Part shown: positions 36,454-44,334 of the stretch, piece after piece
How the letters are laid out: each line of letters starts with the position of its first letter
Numbering within the stretch: the first letter of the stretch is position 1
Assembly (NCBI RefSeq): GCF_021440085.1
Contig: NZ_JAKCPW010000007.1
Location: 1 to 64,000, forward strand
Length of the DNA: 64,000 nucleotides
Origin: Dyadobacter sp. CY261
Lineage (GTDB): Bacteria; Bacteroidota; Bacteroidia; Cytophagales; Spirosomataceae
Direction: 5' to 3'
The notes under the pieces: generated by a model
What the model was told of the DNA's origin: nothing
The model's input: only the letters and a program-made list of their open reading frames with translations
The model's database searches: none
Position numbers and translations under genes: made by a program

Positions 36454-36732
36454 TTAGTGATAATCTACATAATCAACATCTGCGGCGTTCTCTCCAATAA
36501 AACGAAAGATAATACGCCAGTTTCCTGATACTTTGACCGAATAAAACCCTTTCAAATCCCCTTTCAGGGCATGAAAATGATACCCTACTTCGTTCATTTT
36601 CTCTGGTGCATTGGCCGCATCTAAACGGGTCAAAATCAGTTTTATTCTAGGGATATGCTTTTGCTGTAACTTTGAACGGTCGCCCTTGGTCGCATAAAGC
36701 TCCAAGCCTTTATGTCGGTAACTTACAATCAT
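36454..36732 (-). CDS. higB: HigB-family toxin (RelE superfamily)
   Basis: A 92-residue HigB mRNA interferase: MIVSYRHKGLELYATKGDRS, KHIPRIKLILTRLDAANAPE, HFHALKGDLKGFYSVKVSG, NWRIIFRFIGENAADVDYVD. The basic and His/Tyr residues in the C-terminal half (H-F-H-A-L-K-G, W-R-I-I-F-R) match the family. It sits just upstream of HigA and is intact, so it would be an active toxin kept in check. Confidence 0.93.
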   Translation of the reverse strand: MIVSYRHKGLELYATKGDRSKLQQKHIPRIKLILTRLDAANAPEKMNEVGYHFHALKGDLKGFYSVKVSGNWRIIFRFIGENAADVDYVDYH

Positions 36733-36797
36733 AACATGAATGCAACACGAAACGTGTCACGTGTCAACTGTTTTTTTAATAGTGTGCTATTTTACTG

Positions 36798-37220
36798 CTA
36801 CCTCCCAATCAACCGCTCCAACCGCCCCATCATCTCATCCTTCTCTTTCAACATCCGCTCATACAAAGCAATTTTCTCCTCATGAAGCTGCATTAACTTA
36901 TCAATTGGATCTTTCTGAATAGTCCCATAATTCACAGAGCTTCCGACAGCCTGATCATTGAAAGTAGTAGTAATGATGTTGATTGCTTGATTCTCATCAA
37001 AATTCCGAATCGCCTCAGCCGGAATTTTGAGAATCGCCGCAACTTGCTCCAAAATGTCGGAATCGATCTTTTCTTTTTGTTCGAGGAGTGAGATTTTTTG
37101 CTGGTTCCAGTCTTCTCCGAGTTCAAACGCCAGCGCGTCCTGTTTAAGACTCATTAATTCTCTGAATCTCTTCAAGTTACGTCCTTCGTGGATCTTTGGA
37201 TTGGAGGTAGTATGTGCCAT
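36798..37220 (-). CDS. XRE-type regulator with coiled-coil tail, copy A
   Basis: A 140-residue protein starting MAHTTSNPKIHEGRNLKRFR, with a helix-turn-helix variant ELMSLKQDALAFELGEDWNQ and QQKISLLEQKEKIDSDILEQ, then ILKIPAEAIRNFDENQAINI and a C-terminal coiled coil that ends LKEKDEMMGRLERLIGR. A paralogue at 50303-50734 shares both ends. ATG 37220 is chosen because it matches the paralogue's start; longer frames upstream read into non-coding sequence. Likely a DNA-binding regulator of the accessory island; ligand unknown. The upstream DNA is also duplicated (37221-37310 and 50735-50822). Confidence 0.85.
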   Translation of the reverse strand: MAHTTSNPKIHEGRNLKRFRELMSLKQDALAFELGEDWNQQKISLLEQKEKIDSDILEQVAAILKIPAEAIRNFDENQAINIITTTFNDQAVGSSVNYGTIQKDPIDKLMQLHEEKIALYERMLKEKDEMMGRLERLIGR

Positions 37221-37310
37221 GTGGAAAGGGTGTTTGGTTAAAAAAGGCAATTTATATAAATCTGCCGGGAAGTGCTCGGATATCTTACTGGCTTGGCGAT
37301 GTATGTTACC
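37221..37310 (-). repeat. conserved upstream region of XRE copy A (duplicate at 50735-50822)
   Basis: About 90 bp before each of the two XRE genes are closely alike (shared AAAAAAGGCAATTTATA and GGGAAGTGCTCGGATA). The duplication therefore included the promoter, so both copies are probably read from the same type of control region. Confidence 0.7.
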
Positions 37311-37401
37311 GGTAGGATTGTGTTGCGAACAGGCGCAGGCGGCCTGTGCTTTGCAGAAAACGTAATTCAAGAATTTGTACCACACTCTAAAAATCAACAA
37401 A

Positions 37402-37674
37402 ATGGACACACTGCCGCAGACGCGTAGTCTGCACTCTGAGGAGCCCGAAGACTCTGAATCCGACCGTCTTTACAGGGCATACGGCCGGAAAGTTAGGGAT
37501 CTGCTAAGCCAAAGTGATGCCGAGACCTGGATCGAAGATCTCTGGGATATGTACACCGGCTTCACGCTCTTCAGCCAGGAAGCTGGGTATGATCCACGTG
37601 GACATAATCGGTTCGTAAGTTTCAAGGAGCTGGTTTTCTTCTTCCGGGATATAGGGGCGATGACGAAGAAATGA
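37402..37674 (+). CDS. small hypothetical protein
   Basis: A 90-residue acidic protein from ATG 37402: MDTLPQTRSLHSEEPEDSES, then RLYRAYGRKVRDLLSQSDAE, TWIEDLWDMYTGFTLFSQEA and VSFKELVFFFRDIGAMTKK. Aromatic and acidic helices, no signal peptide, no recognised domain. It stands alone between the XRE gene (opposite strand) and the second GH26 promoter, in a position where a small accessory protein of the island would be expected. Real but unassigned. Confidence 0.5.
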   Translation: MDTLPQTRSLHSEEPEDSESDRLYRAYGRKVRDLLSQSDAETWIEDLWDMYTGFTLFSQEAGYDPRGHNRFVSFKELVFFFRDIGAMTKK

Positions 37675-37714
37675 TTGCGAAGAATATCGTGAGTGGATTC
37701 TTGGACTGACTTTA

Positions 37715-37786
37715 AGGGTAAACCCTAAGTTTTGAAAATGTAGGGTTTTCCTTAATCCATCTGCATTCTCATCCGTCCTACTTTTG
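37715..37786 (+). promoter_or_regulatory. promoter with tandem operators for the second GH26 block
   Basis: Two operators, AGGGTAAACCCTAAG (from 37715) and TAGGGTTTTCCTTAA (from 37741), with their GGG triplets 27 bp apart, and a TACTTTTG -7 box at 37779-37786, 36 bp from the proximal GGG. Spacings, the ATCCGTCCTA segment and the following AT-rich stretch match 20517-20588. The GH26 gene begins 155 bp downstream, so a long leader or a lost gene lies between. Confidence 0.6.
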
Positions 37787-37842
37787 CAATAAAAAGTTCT
37801 ATTTTTTCTATTCCCAATTATCCCTTCCGTTAAATAATTCCC

Positions 37843-37935
37843 AAGCTTAAAGCTATTTATGATGGTGACGGCAAATCGGATAAAAAAACGGTTTTCTACC
37901 AGGGCAAAGAACTCATCTCAATACAGCAATACTAA
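37843..37935 (+). pseudogene. 3' tail of a PVC-type dehydrogenase/heme-binding gene
   Basis: A frame to a TAA at 37933 ends YDGDGKSDKKTVFYQGKELI then SIQQY. This resembles the D-G-D-G-K-x-D-x-x-x-V-F-Y-Q-G segment of membrane-bound PVC-type (PQQ-like) dehydrogenases. Only about 25 codons remain, lodged between the tandem-operator promoter and the GH26 start. It is likely the remnant of a gene once read from that promoter, or debris from a rearrangement. Confidence 0.5.
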
Positions 37936-37941
37936 TTTCAA

Positions 37942-39081
37942 ATGCACATTAATTTCAAAATCAACAAAATAGCAATTGCTTTCGCTGCACTCTTTATTGC
38001 ATCATGCTCGCTGTCCTGGGCTCAAAAACTAATTGATCCCAAAGCAACACGGGAAACCGCCGCACTTTACCGCAATATGCATGAGTTAGCCAAAAAACAT
38101 ACACTTTTTGGACATCAGGATGCTACGGATTACGGACATGGCTGGCGTGACGAACCGGGACGATCGGACGTAAAATCAGTTGTTGGCTCACACCCGGCAG
38201 TAATTGGTGTGGACATTGCGCCACTAACGGGAAGATCTGAGGAATCGATAAAAAAGAGTGAAGACCGTCTAAGAAAGTTGGTTACCGATACCTACGCGCG
38301 TGGAGGAATTACAACCATTTCCTGGCATTTCTCTAATCCAGTATCGGGCGGCGGTTTTTACTGGAAAGATTCCGTTTCGCTACCGGCAGTAAAATACATT
38401 GTTCCTGGAGGTAAAAACCACCAGGAATACAAGGTCATTTTACAAGGTCTTGCAGGCTGGTTTAAAAGTCTGAAAGGTGCCGGGGGAGAGGCTATTCCGC
38501 TTATTTTCAGGCCTTATCACGAGTTTGACGGCGATTGGTTCTGGTGGGGCAAATCACATTGCACTCCGGATGAATTCAAATCATTATGGCAGTTTACGGC
38601 TGGATATCTTAGAGATAGTCTGGATGTGCATAACCTGATTTATGCTTTTTCTCCTGACAATAAATTCAATAGCAAAGCCGAATTTTCCGAGCGGTATCCG
38701 GGCAGCGACTGGGTTGACCTCGTTGGGATGGATAACTACGGAGACATGGGACGCGACGGGAAGTACAATCTGGAACAAGCGATCAAAAAACTCAAAATCG
38801 TAAATGATTTTGCCTTGGAAAACAAAAAGCTTGCTGCCATGACCGAGACAGGTCTGGAATCCATTGTAAATCCTGTTTGGTATACCGAGGTATTGCTTAA
38901 AGTATTGCAAAAGAATAGGTTGACTCTGGCTTATGTGCTTGTCTGGCGCAACGATACCAGAAGTGAAACACATTATTACGCACCGTTTCCGGGGCATCCC
39001 GCCGTACCTGATTTCAAGAAGTTTTATGAAAATGAATACACGCTGTTTGAAAGCGACTTGAAGAACATATATGGCAGATAG
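37942..39081 (+). CDS. GH26 beta-mannanase, surface lipoprotein
   Basis: A 379-residue GH26 enzyme without extra modules. Lipoprotein signal with cysteine 23 in LFIASC (or a signal-peptidase I cut near SWAQ). Catalytic parts: FGHQDATDYGHGW at the first barrel strand, SWHFSNPVSGGGFYW, acid/base E194 in FRPYHEFDGDWFWWG, and nucleophile E302 in AAMTETGLE, 108 residues apart as in characterised GH26 mannanases. It should hydrolyse beta-1,4-mannan at the cell surface or in the periplasm. It is the first intact gene after a promoter of the same design as that of the larger GH26 protein, and leads a block of hydrolases. Compared with the 1029-residue enzyme it would cut shorter, imported products. 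Confidence 0.93.
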   Translation: MHINFKINKIAIAFAALFIASCSLSWAQKLIDPKATRETAALYRNMHELAKKHTLFGHQDATDYGHGWRDEPGRSDVKSVVGSHPAVIGVDIAPLTGRSEESIKKSEDRLRKLVTDTYARGGITTISWHFSNPVSGGGFYWKDSVSLPAVKYIVPGGKNHQEYKVILQGLAGWFKSLKGAGGEAIPLIFRPYHEFDGDWFWWGKSHCTPDEFKSLWQFTAGYLRDSLDVHNLIYAFSPDNKFNSKAEFSERYPGSDWVDLVGMDNYGDMGRDGKYNLEQAIKKLKIVNDFALENKKLAAMTETGLESIVNPVWYTEVLLKVLQKNRLTLAYVLVWRNDTRSETHYYAPFPGHPAVPDFKKFYENEYTLFESDLKNIYGR

Positions 39082-39218
39082 CGCTTTTTACGGCCTCTAG
39101 TAATAGGTAGGTCTTATCTGTTTTTGGGTTTTCAACATGTATATGCTTTTTGACACGGCACTGAATTTCAAAGGCTATCTGCTGCTGAATAGTTTTTATC
39201 AATTTAAAAATTATAGTT

Positions 39219-40529
39219 ATGAAAAAAATATATTTGAGCATTGCGCTTTTGGCTGCATTTACCAGCACAATAGCCCAGCAAAAATCGCCCGCGCCACAAG
39301 AATTAAACTACAAGGCTGATCTCAAAGCCACCGGCACAAGCGAAGACAAAACAAACCGCATTGACTCGCTGCTGCAAAGTTTTATTGATCAGAAGAAAGC
39401 CAGCAGCATTGTAGGTTTTGTTGCCAAAGGCGGGAATGTCGTGTACAACAAAGCGTTTGGCTACAAAGACGTGGAAAACAAGGTGCCGGCCGCTGTGGAT
39501 GATTACTATATCTTGTTTTCTCAAACCAAAGCAGTGACGACCGTGGCTTTTATGGCCCTGGTGGAAAAAGGGTTGGTTTCGGTCGATGACCCGGTTTCTA
39601 AATATTTCCCCGAGATTTCAGATAGAGTGGCGGTTTCAGTTAATGAGGATGGAACATTCGAAACAAGGCCAGTGAAGACGCCGATGACATTTGCACATCT
39701 GATGTCGCACTCGTCCGGAATCAGCGCCGGACTGGTCGGAAAGGCTCGTCGCGCCGAAATGGAGAAAAAAAGTGCTGCTGCGGCCTCAGGAGCCACACCA
39801 CCGGCAGGCCCGGGACAACGAACAGGCGGGGCTGGCACGGCGAAATATCTCAAAGATGAGATGATCGCGCTGGCAAAATACCCGCTCGGCTTCGATCCCG
39901 GCAGCGAGTGGAGTTACCATATCAGCACGAATATGCTGGCTTACATGGTGGAGCTTATATCGGGCAAAAGTCTGCGTGAATATGTAAAATCAACGGTTCT
40001 GGATCCTTTGGGGATGACTGAAACAGACTGGTATTATGAACCCTCGAAAATGAACCGGTTCGTCAAAGCTTACAGTGACATTGATGGCAAACTGGTGCCG
40101 CAATCCAATAAGTTCAGCGAAACGACGATCAGCCCGGTTCAAACTTATGCGGAAGGGGCGATTGGCCTGAACGGACCTATTGGCGACTATGCCAAGTTTT
40201 GCCAAATGCTGCTCAATAAAGGCGAGTACAATGGCAAGCGTATTCTCAAACCCGAGACAATTGAACTGATGACAAAGGTCAACCGCCTGCCTGCCGAGAA
40301 TTCCGGTGGAAAGGGGTTTCAGTTCGGGCTTGGATTTGAACTCTACAATGCAGAAAAGAAACCGGTTCCGGAAGTTTCCAACACCGCGTTTGCCTGGGGA
40401 GGATTGTACGGTACGGATTATATCATCGATCCCGAAAACAATATGATCGTGCTTTTTTACCTGAATATGCCGAAGCACGAGCCGATGTATAAACCATTTC
40501 TTAGTAAAGCCTACCAACTGTTTAAATAA
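39219..40529 (+). CDS. serine hydrolase, class C beta-lactamase-like (CubicO type)
   Basis: A 436-residue exported protein of the beta-lactamase/DD-peptidase fold. Signal peptide MKKIYLSIALLAAFTSTIAQ. The nucleophile motif S-x-x-K is FSQTKAV with S101 and K104; the second motif region carries WSYHIS with the expected tyrosine; the third is WGGLYGT, replacing the K-T-G box with W-G-G. The W-G-G form is typical of EstB/CubicO-like esterases more than of antibiotic-hydrolysing enzymes. It is 138 bp after the GH26 gene and its stop overlaps the ATG of the next gene by one base. Likely an esterase acting on acylated oligosaccharides. Confidence 0.88.
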   Translation: MKKIYLSIALLAAFTSTIAQQKSPAPQELNYKADLKATGTSEDKTNRIDSLLQSFIDQKKASSIVGFVAKGGNVVYNKAFGYKDVENKVPAAVDDYYILFSQTKAVTTVAFMALVEKGLVSVDDPVSKYFPEISDRVAVSVNEDGTFETRPVKTPMTFAHLMSHSSGISAGLVGKARRAEMEKKSAAAASGATPPAGPGQRTGGAGTAKYLKDEMIALAKYPLGFDPGSEWSYHISTNMLAYMVELISGKSLREYVKSTVLDPLGMTETDWYYEPSKMNRFVKAYSDIDGKLVPQSNKFSETTISPVQTYAEGAIGLNGPIGDYAKFCQMLLNKGEYNGKRILKPETIELMTKVNRLPAENSGGKGFQFGLGFELYNAEKKPVPEVSNTAFAWGGLYGTDYIIDPENNMIVLFYLNMPKHEPMYKPFLSKAYQLFK

Positions 40530-43267
40530 TGTTCCATACTTACAATTTCCTGACAAAATGTTTGAGAAAGCCTTTATTAGGGGCTTTCTCATTGTTCATT
40601 GCCTTTCTGCCAATTCGCTCATTATTAGCGCAAACACCTAAAAAGCCGGAAAGTAACCGGTTCACCAAGGTGGTTCTTGCGCAACGACTTGAAGAGCCCA
40701 TGCAGTTTCAAATTTTAAAAGACGGCAGGGTACTTTATGCGGAGCGGAAGGGTAAGTTGAAGGTTTATGATCCAAAGTCGCAGACTATGGAAATGGTGGC
40801 TGAGTTTGCCGTCAGTACAAAATATGTAAACAAAGCAGGAGAAGTCACCGAAGGGGAAGATGGTATGCAGGGCGTCATTCTGGATCCTGATTATGATAAA
40901 AACCACTGGATCTACATTTACTATTCCCTGGCTGGCGACGAGGCGAAAAACGTGCTGGTGCGCTACGAGTGGCATGGTAAGGAGTTACTGGAAAGCTCGC
41001 GAAAGGTGGTTATGGAAGTGCCCGTTCAGCGTGAAGAATGCTGCCATGTAGGCGGAGGGATGCTTTTCGACAAAGACAAAAACCTGTATCTGACTACGGG
41101 TGACAATACATTTTCCCGTGCTTCCGACGGTTTTGCTCCTCTTGACGAAAGACCCGGAGAATCGCCTCGCGACTCCCAGAAGTCATCTCCGAACACGAAT
41201 GATTTGAGAGGAAAAATTCTGCGTATCCATCCTGAGCCGGACGGTAGCTACACCATTCCAAAGGGTAACCTTTTTCCTCCGGGAACGCCACAGACCAAAC
41301 CCGAAATTTACACGATGGGCAACAGAAACCCGTGGCGGCCAACGATCGATTCGAAAACGGGATGGCTCTACTGGGGAGAAGTAGGTCCGGATGGGTCGCG
41401 TGACGACATCGAAAAACGCGGACCGCAATCCTATGATGAATTCAACCGAGCCAAAGGACCGGGTTTCTACGGATGGCCGTATTTCGTAGCCAATAACAAG
41501 GCTTACGTGAAATATGACTTCGCCACCAAAGTTTCCGGAGCACCATTTGACCCTGCCCATCCGGTCAACAATTCTCCAAACAGCACAGGCTTAAAAGAGC
41601 TTCCGGCTGCACAGCCTGCATTTATCTGGTATTCAAAAGCGCAAAGCCAGGAATTTCCGCTGATGGAAAGCGGGGGCAACAGCGCAGTCGGCGGGCCGGT
41701 ATTCAGGAAAGATGATTTCAAAAATGCATCACGATTATTTCCCGACTACTACGAAGGAAAATGGTTCATCACCGACTGGGTACGGGGCTGGATCAATGTG
41801 GTGGAAATGGATGAAAACGGCGAATACAAATCGATGGAGCGCTTTCTTCCCGATTTGAAATTAAAAGGGCCGATTGACATGAAATTCGGGCCTGACGGTG
41901 ACCTGTATGTGCTGGAATATGGAAACGGGTATTTTAAAGATAATCCGGAGGCAGAATTGATCCGGATCGAATACAACAGCGGGAACAGAAAACCTTTGGT
42001 AGAGGCATCAGCCAGTAAAACGGCAGGCGCGCTTCCGATGCAAGTCACGCTATCTTCGGAAGGCACAAAAGACTTTGATGAAGACGACGCGCTGCAATAT
42101 GAATGGGTAGTCAGGAAAAACAATGCTGTTTTCAAAACACTGAAAGAGGCTAATCCGTCCATCACTTTTACCACGCCGGGCACTTATCAGGCAACCCTGA
42201 CTGTAACGGACAAAGCGGGGGAGAAAAATAGCAAATCAGTTGAAATGAAAGCAGGTAATGAACCTCCGGTGGTCGAATTTAAAATTACCAAAGGAAACTC
42301 GACCTTCTATTTCCCAGGAAAAAGCATTGACTATGAGGTGCGTGTAAGCGACAAGGAAGATGGCAGTCTTGCCAACAAGAAAATAGCGCCTTCTCAGGTT
42401 TCTGTCAGTACCAACTATCTGTCAGAGGGTTTTAACTTAACCCGGATCGCACAAAAGCAAATGAGTGTGGATGCTTCGGCGCAATATGCAACCGCGATTT
42501 CGCTGATCAATAATGGCGATTGCAAGGCTTGTCATGCCATTAAAGAAAAGGTGCTGGGCCCTTCTTTTACGGCTATATCTGCCAAATACAAGGGTGATCC
42601 AACCGCTGTTGCAGGTTTGTCCAAGAAGATATTAAATGGTGGCTCGGGTGTTTGGGGCGACGCATTTATGCCAGCGCACCCGACCATGGCGGAAAGCGAT
42701 GTGAAAGGAATTGTCCGCTACATTATGAGTTTGTCGGATGCACCGAAACCAGCCAAAACATTGCCTGTAAAAGGTACTTATACAACGGCTGTGCCTAAGG
42801 GTGATACGGAAGGCAGCTTCATATTCCGCGCCGCATACGCCGATCGCGGTACAAAAACAGCGTCCTCCCAATCCTCGGAAGCAACTGTTATCCTTCGAAA
42901 TCCAGTAGTGCCGGTCACTCTTGCCGACCAGGTCAAAGAAATAAGTTTTAACAATGACAGTACCATGGCATTTGTCAGGAATTCCGGCGCGTCTTTCAGG
43001 CTTAAAGGAACTGATCTGACCGGCATCAAACAAATTGAAATTATCCGTGCTCCCGGGCGTAATGCACCGACACCTCCTTCCGGAACAATCGAGGCACATG
43101 CAGGCAGCGCAGACGGAATTCTGTTAGGTAAGTTTTCCGGTGAATACAGTGATAAAATGATTCTTGACATTGCTGCCGGTGCAGCATCGGGTGTAAAGGA
43201 TGTTTATTTTGTCTTTACCGGCGCTCCAATCAGAATCAAAGCAATTCGGTTTGGCGCAGGTGGATAA
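40529..43267 (+). CDS. PQQ-type sugar dehydrogenase fused to PKD-like and cytochrome c domains
   Basis: A 912-residue exported protein. After a signal peptide (about 1-35) comes a six-bladed glucose/sorbosone dehydrogenase propeller (about 45-480: EGEDGMQGVILDPDYDKN, CCHVGGGMLFDKDKNLYLTT, MGNRNPWRP, GPGFYGWPYF, FGPDGDLYVLEYG), a PKD-like beta domain (about 490-570), then a c-type cytochrome with heme site CKACH (about residue 663) and a distal methionine (FMPAHPTM), and a C-terminal CBM6-like sandwich. It would oxidise a sugar or alditol in the periplasm and pass electrons through its own heme. It is coupled to the serine hydrolase by a one-base overlap, which ties it to the glycan block. Substrate unknown. 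Confidence 0.88.
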   Translation: MFHTYNFLTKCLRKPLLGAFSLFIAFLPIRSLLAQTPKKPESNRFTKVVLAQRLEEPMQFQILKDGRVLYAERKGKLKVYDPKSQTMEMVAEFAVSTKYVNKAGEVTEGEDGMQGVILDPDYDKNHWIYIYYSLAGDEAKNVLVRYEWHGKELLESSRKVVMEVPVQREECCHVGGGMLFDKDKNLYLTTGDNTFSRASDGFAPLDERPGESPRDSQKSSPNTNDLRGKILRIHPEPDGSYTIPKGNLFPPGTPQTKPEIYTMGNRNPWRPTIDSKTGWLYWGEVGPDGSRDDIEKRGPQSYDEFNRAKGPGFYGWPYFVANNKAYVKYDFATKVSGAPFDPAHPVNNSPNSTGLKELPAAQPAFIWYSKAQSQEFPLMESGGNSAVGGPVFRKDDFKNASRLFPDYYEGKWFITDWVRGWINVVEMDENGEYKSMERFLPDLKLKGPIDMKFGPDGDLYVLEYGNGYFKDNPEAELIRIEYNSGNRKPLVEASASKTAGALPMQVTLSSEGTKDFDEDDALQYEWVVRKNNAVFKTLKEANPSITFTTPGTYQATLTVTDKAGEKNSKSVEMKAGNEPPVVEFKITKGNSTFYFPGKSIDYEVRVSDKEDGSLANKKIAPSQVSVSTNYLSEGFNLTRIAQKQMSVDASAQYATAISLINNGDCKACHAIKEKVLGPSFTAISAKYKGDPTAVAGLSKKILNGGSGVWGDAFMPAHPTMAESDVKGIVRYIMSLSDAPKPAKTLPVKGTYTTAVPKGDTEGSFIFRAAYADRGTKTASSQSSEATVILRNPVVPVTLADQVKEISFNNDSTMAFVRNSGASFRLKGTDLTGIKQIEIIRAPGRNAPTPPSGTIEAHAGSADGILLGKFSGEYSDKMILDIAAGAASGVKDVYFVFTGAPIRIKAIRFGAGG

Positions 43268-43317
43268 ACCAATCTTGTGCTTTCATTTTTTGTCCATGAT
43301 TTAAAATAAAACCACAA

Positions 43318-44298
43318 ATGAAATTAACCATGAAGTCACAAGCTCAAAAGTATCTATCCATGCTGATGCTGTCGGTGCTAATCCCGACGATATCCGTCAA
43401 TGCTCAATCTGTGAAATTTCCCGAAGGCTGGACCGATGGTTATGCCTATGTCAATGGAATACGCTCGCATTACTATCACGCCAAGCCGGCGCCGGGTAAA
43501 CCTGTGATGGTCATGGTGCACGGTTATACCGACATCGGGCTTAGCTGGACTACACTGACCTTGAAATTGCAGGACGCTTATGATATTTATATGATTGATG
43601 CACGCGGTCACGGTTTGACCGATCCGCCTACGGCAACGGATAATGGCGAAACGATGATCAAAGACGTAGTGGATTTTGTAAAGTTCATGAAATTTGACAA
43701 GCCGATACTAATGGGGCATTCGATGGGAGCAGCCACCGTCATGCGGGTAGGGGCGCAGTATCCTGATCTGGCCAAAGCCATTATCATGCTTGATCCATTT
43801 GTTGGTAATCGTCCAGCCCAGCCTGCACCATCGGCAGCTGATACTGCCCGTAGAGGTCAAACTGCATCTGCACAATCAAGCGCGGCGCAAGTACGCAGGC
43901 CCAATATGTTCAAAAGTCCGGATACCCTAGTAGCCCAGAATAATACGCCATTTGAAGAGGTTGTAGCAAAAGGCAAGCGCCAAAATCCATTGTGGGCTGA
44001 TTTGGATATATATTATTGGGCAGTCTCAAAAAAGCAATATCACGGGCCTTACACGCCCGAGCAAGCCCAGGCCCTTACAGGCACGATGAGTACTGCAGAT
44101 GCCCTCGCAAAAATCAAGGTGCCGTCACTGATTCTAAAAGCAGATGCGAAGCCCGAAGTACGCAAGGCCAATGAAGAAGCGGCTCGCGTCATGCAAAACG
44201 GCAAATTGATCCATATTGATGGAGCAGGGCACAATCTGCATCACGACAAGCTGGCGAAAACGGTGGAAGTATTGAATGCGTTTTTAAAACAGATATGA
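43318..44298 (+). CDS. exported alpha/beta hydrolase
   Basis: A 326-residue protein with a signal peptide (VLIPTISVNAQ). Alpha/beta-hydrolase core: MVHGYTDIG with the oxyanion H-G, ARGHGLTDPP, nucleophile elbow GHSMGA (serine near residue 138), an aspartate in the SLILKADAKPE strand, and the closing histidine in GAGHNLHHD. A low-complexity, alanine/serine-rich lid insertion (PAPSAADTARRGQTASAQSS) interrupts the middle. It should hydrolyse an ester or related bond outside the inner membrane. It lies 50 bp after the quinoprotein gene and 36 bp before the esterase pair. ATG 43330 is an alternative start. Confidence 0.88.
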   Translation: MKLTMKSQAQKYLSMLMLSVLIPTISVNAQSVKFPEGWTDGYAYVNGIRSHYYHAKPAPGKPVMVMVHGYTDIGLSWTTLTLKLQDAYDIYMIDARGHGLTDPPTATDNGETMIKDVVDFVKFMKFDKPILMGHSMGAATVMRVGAQYPDLAKAIIMLDPFVGNRPAQPAPSAADTARRGQTASAQSSAAQVRRPNMFKSPDTLVAQNNTPFEEVVAKGKRQNPLWADLDIYYWAVSKKQYHGPYTPEQAQALTGTMSTADALAKIKVPSLILKADAKPEVRKANEEAARVMQNGKLIHIDGAGHNLHHDKLAKTVEVLNAFLKQI

Positions 44299-44334
44299 AA
44301 CCGTTTTAGAAGATTTTCAAATAACTTACATAAA

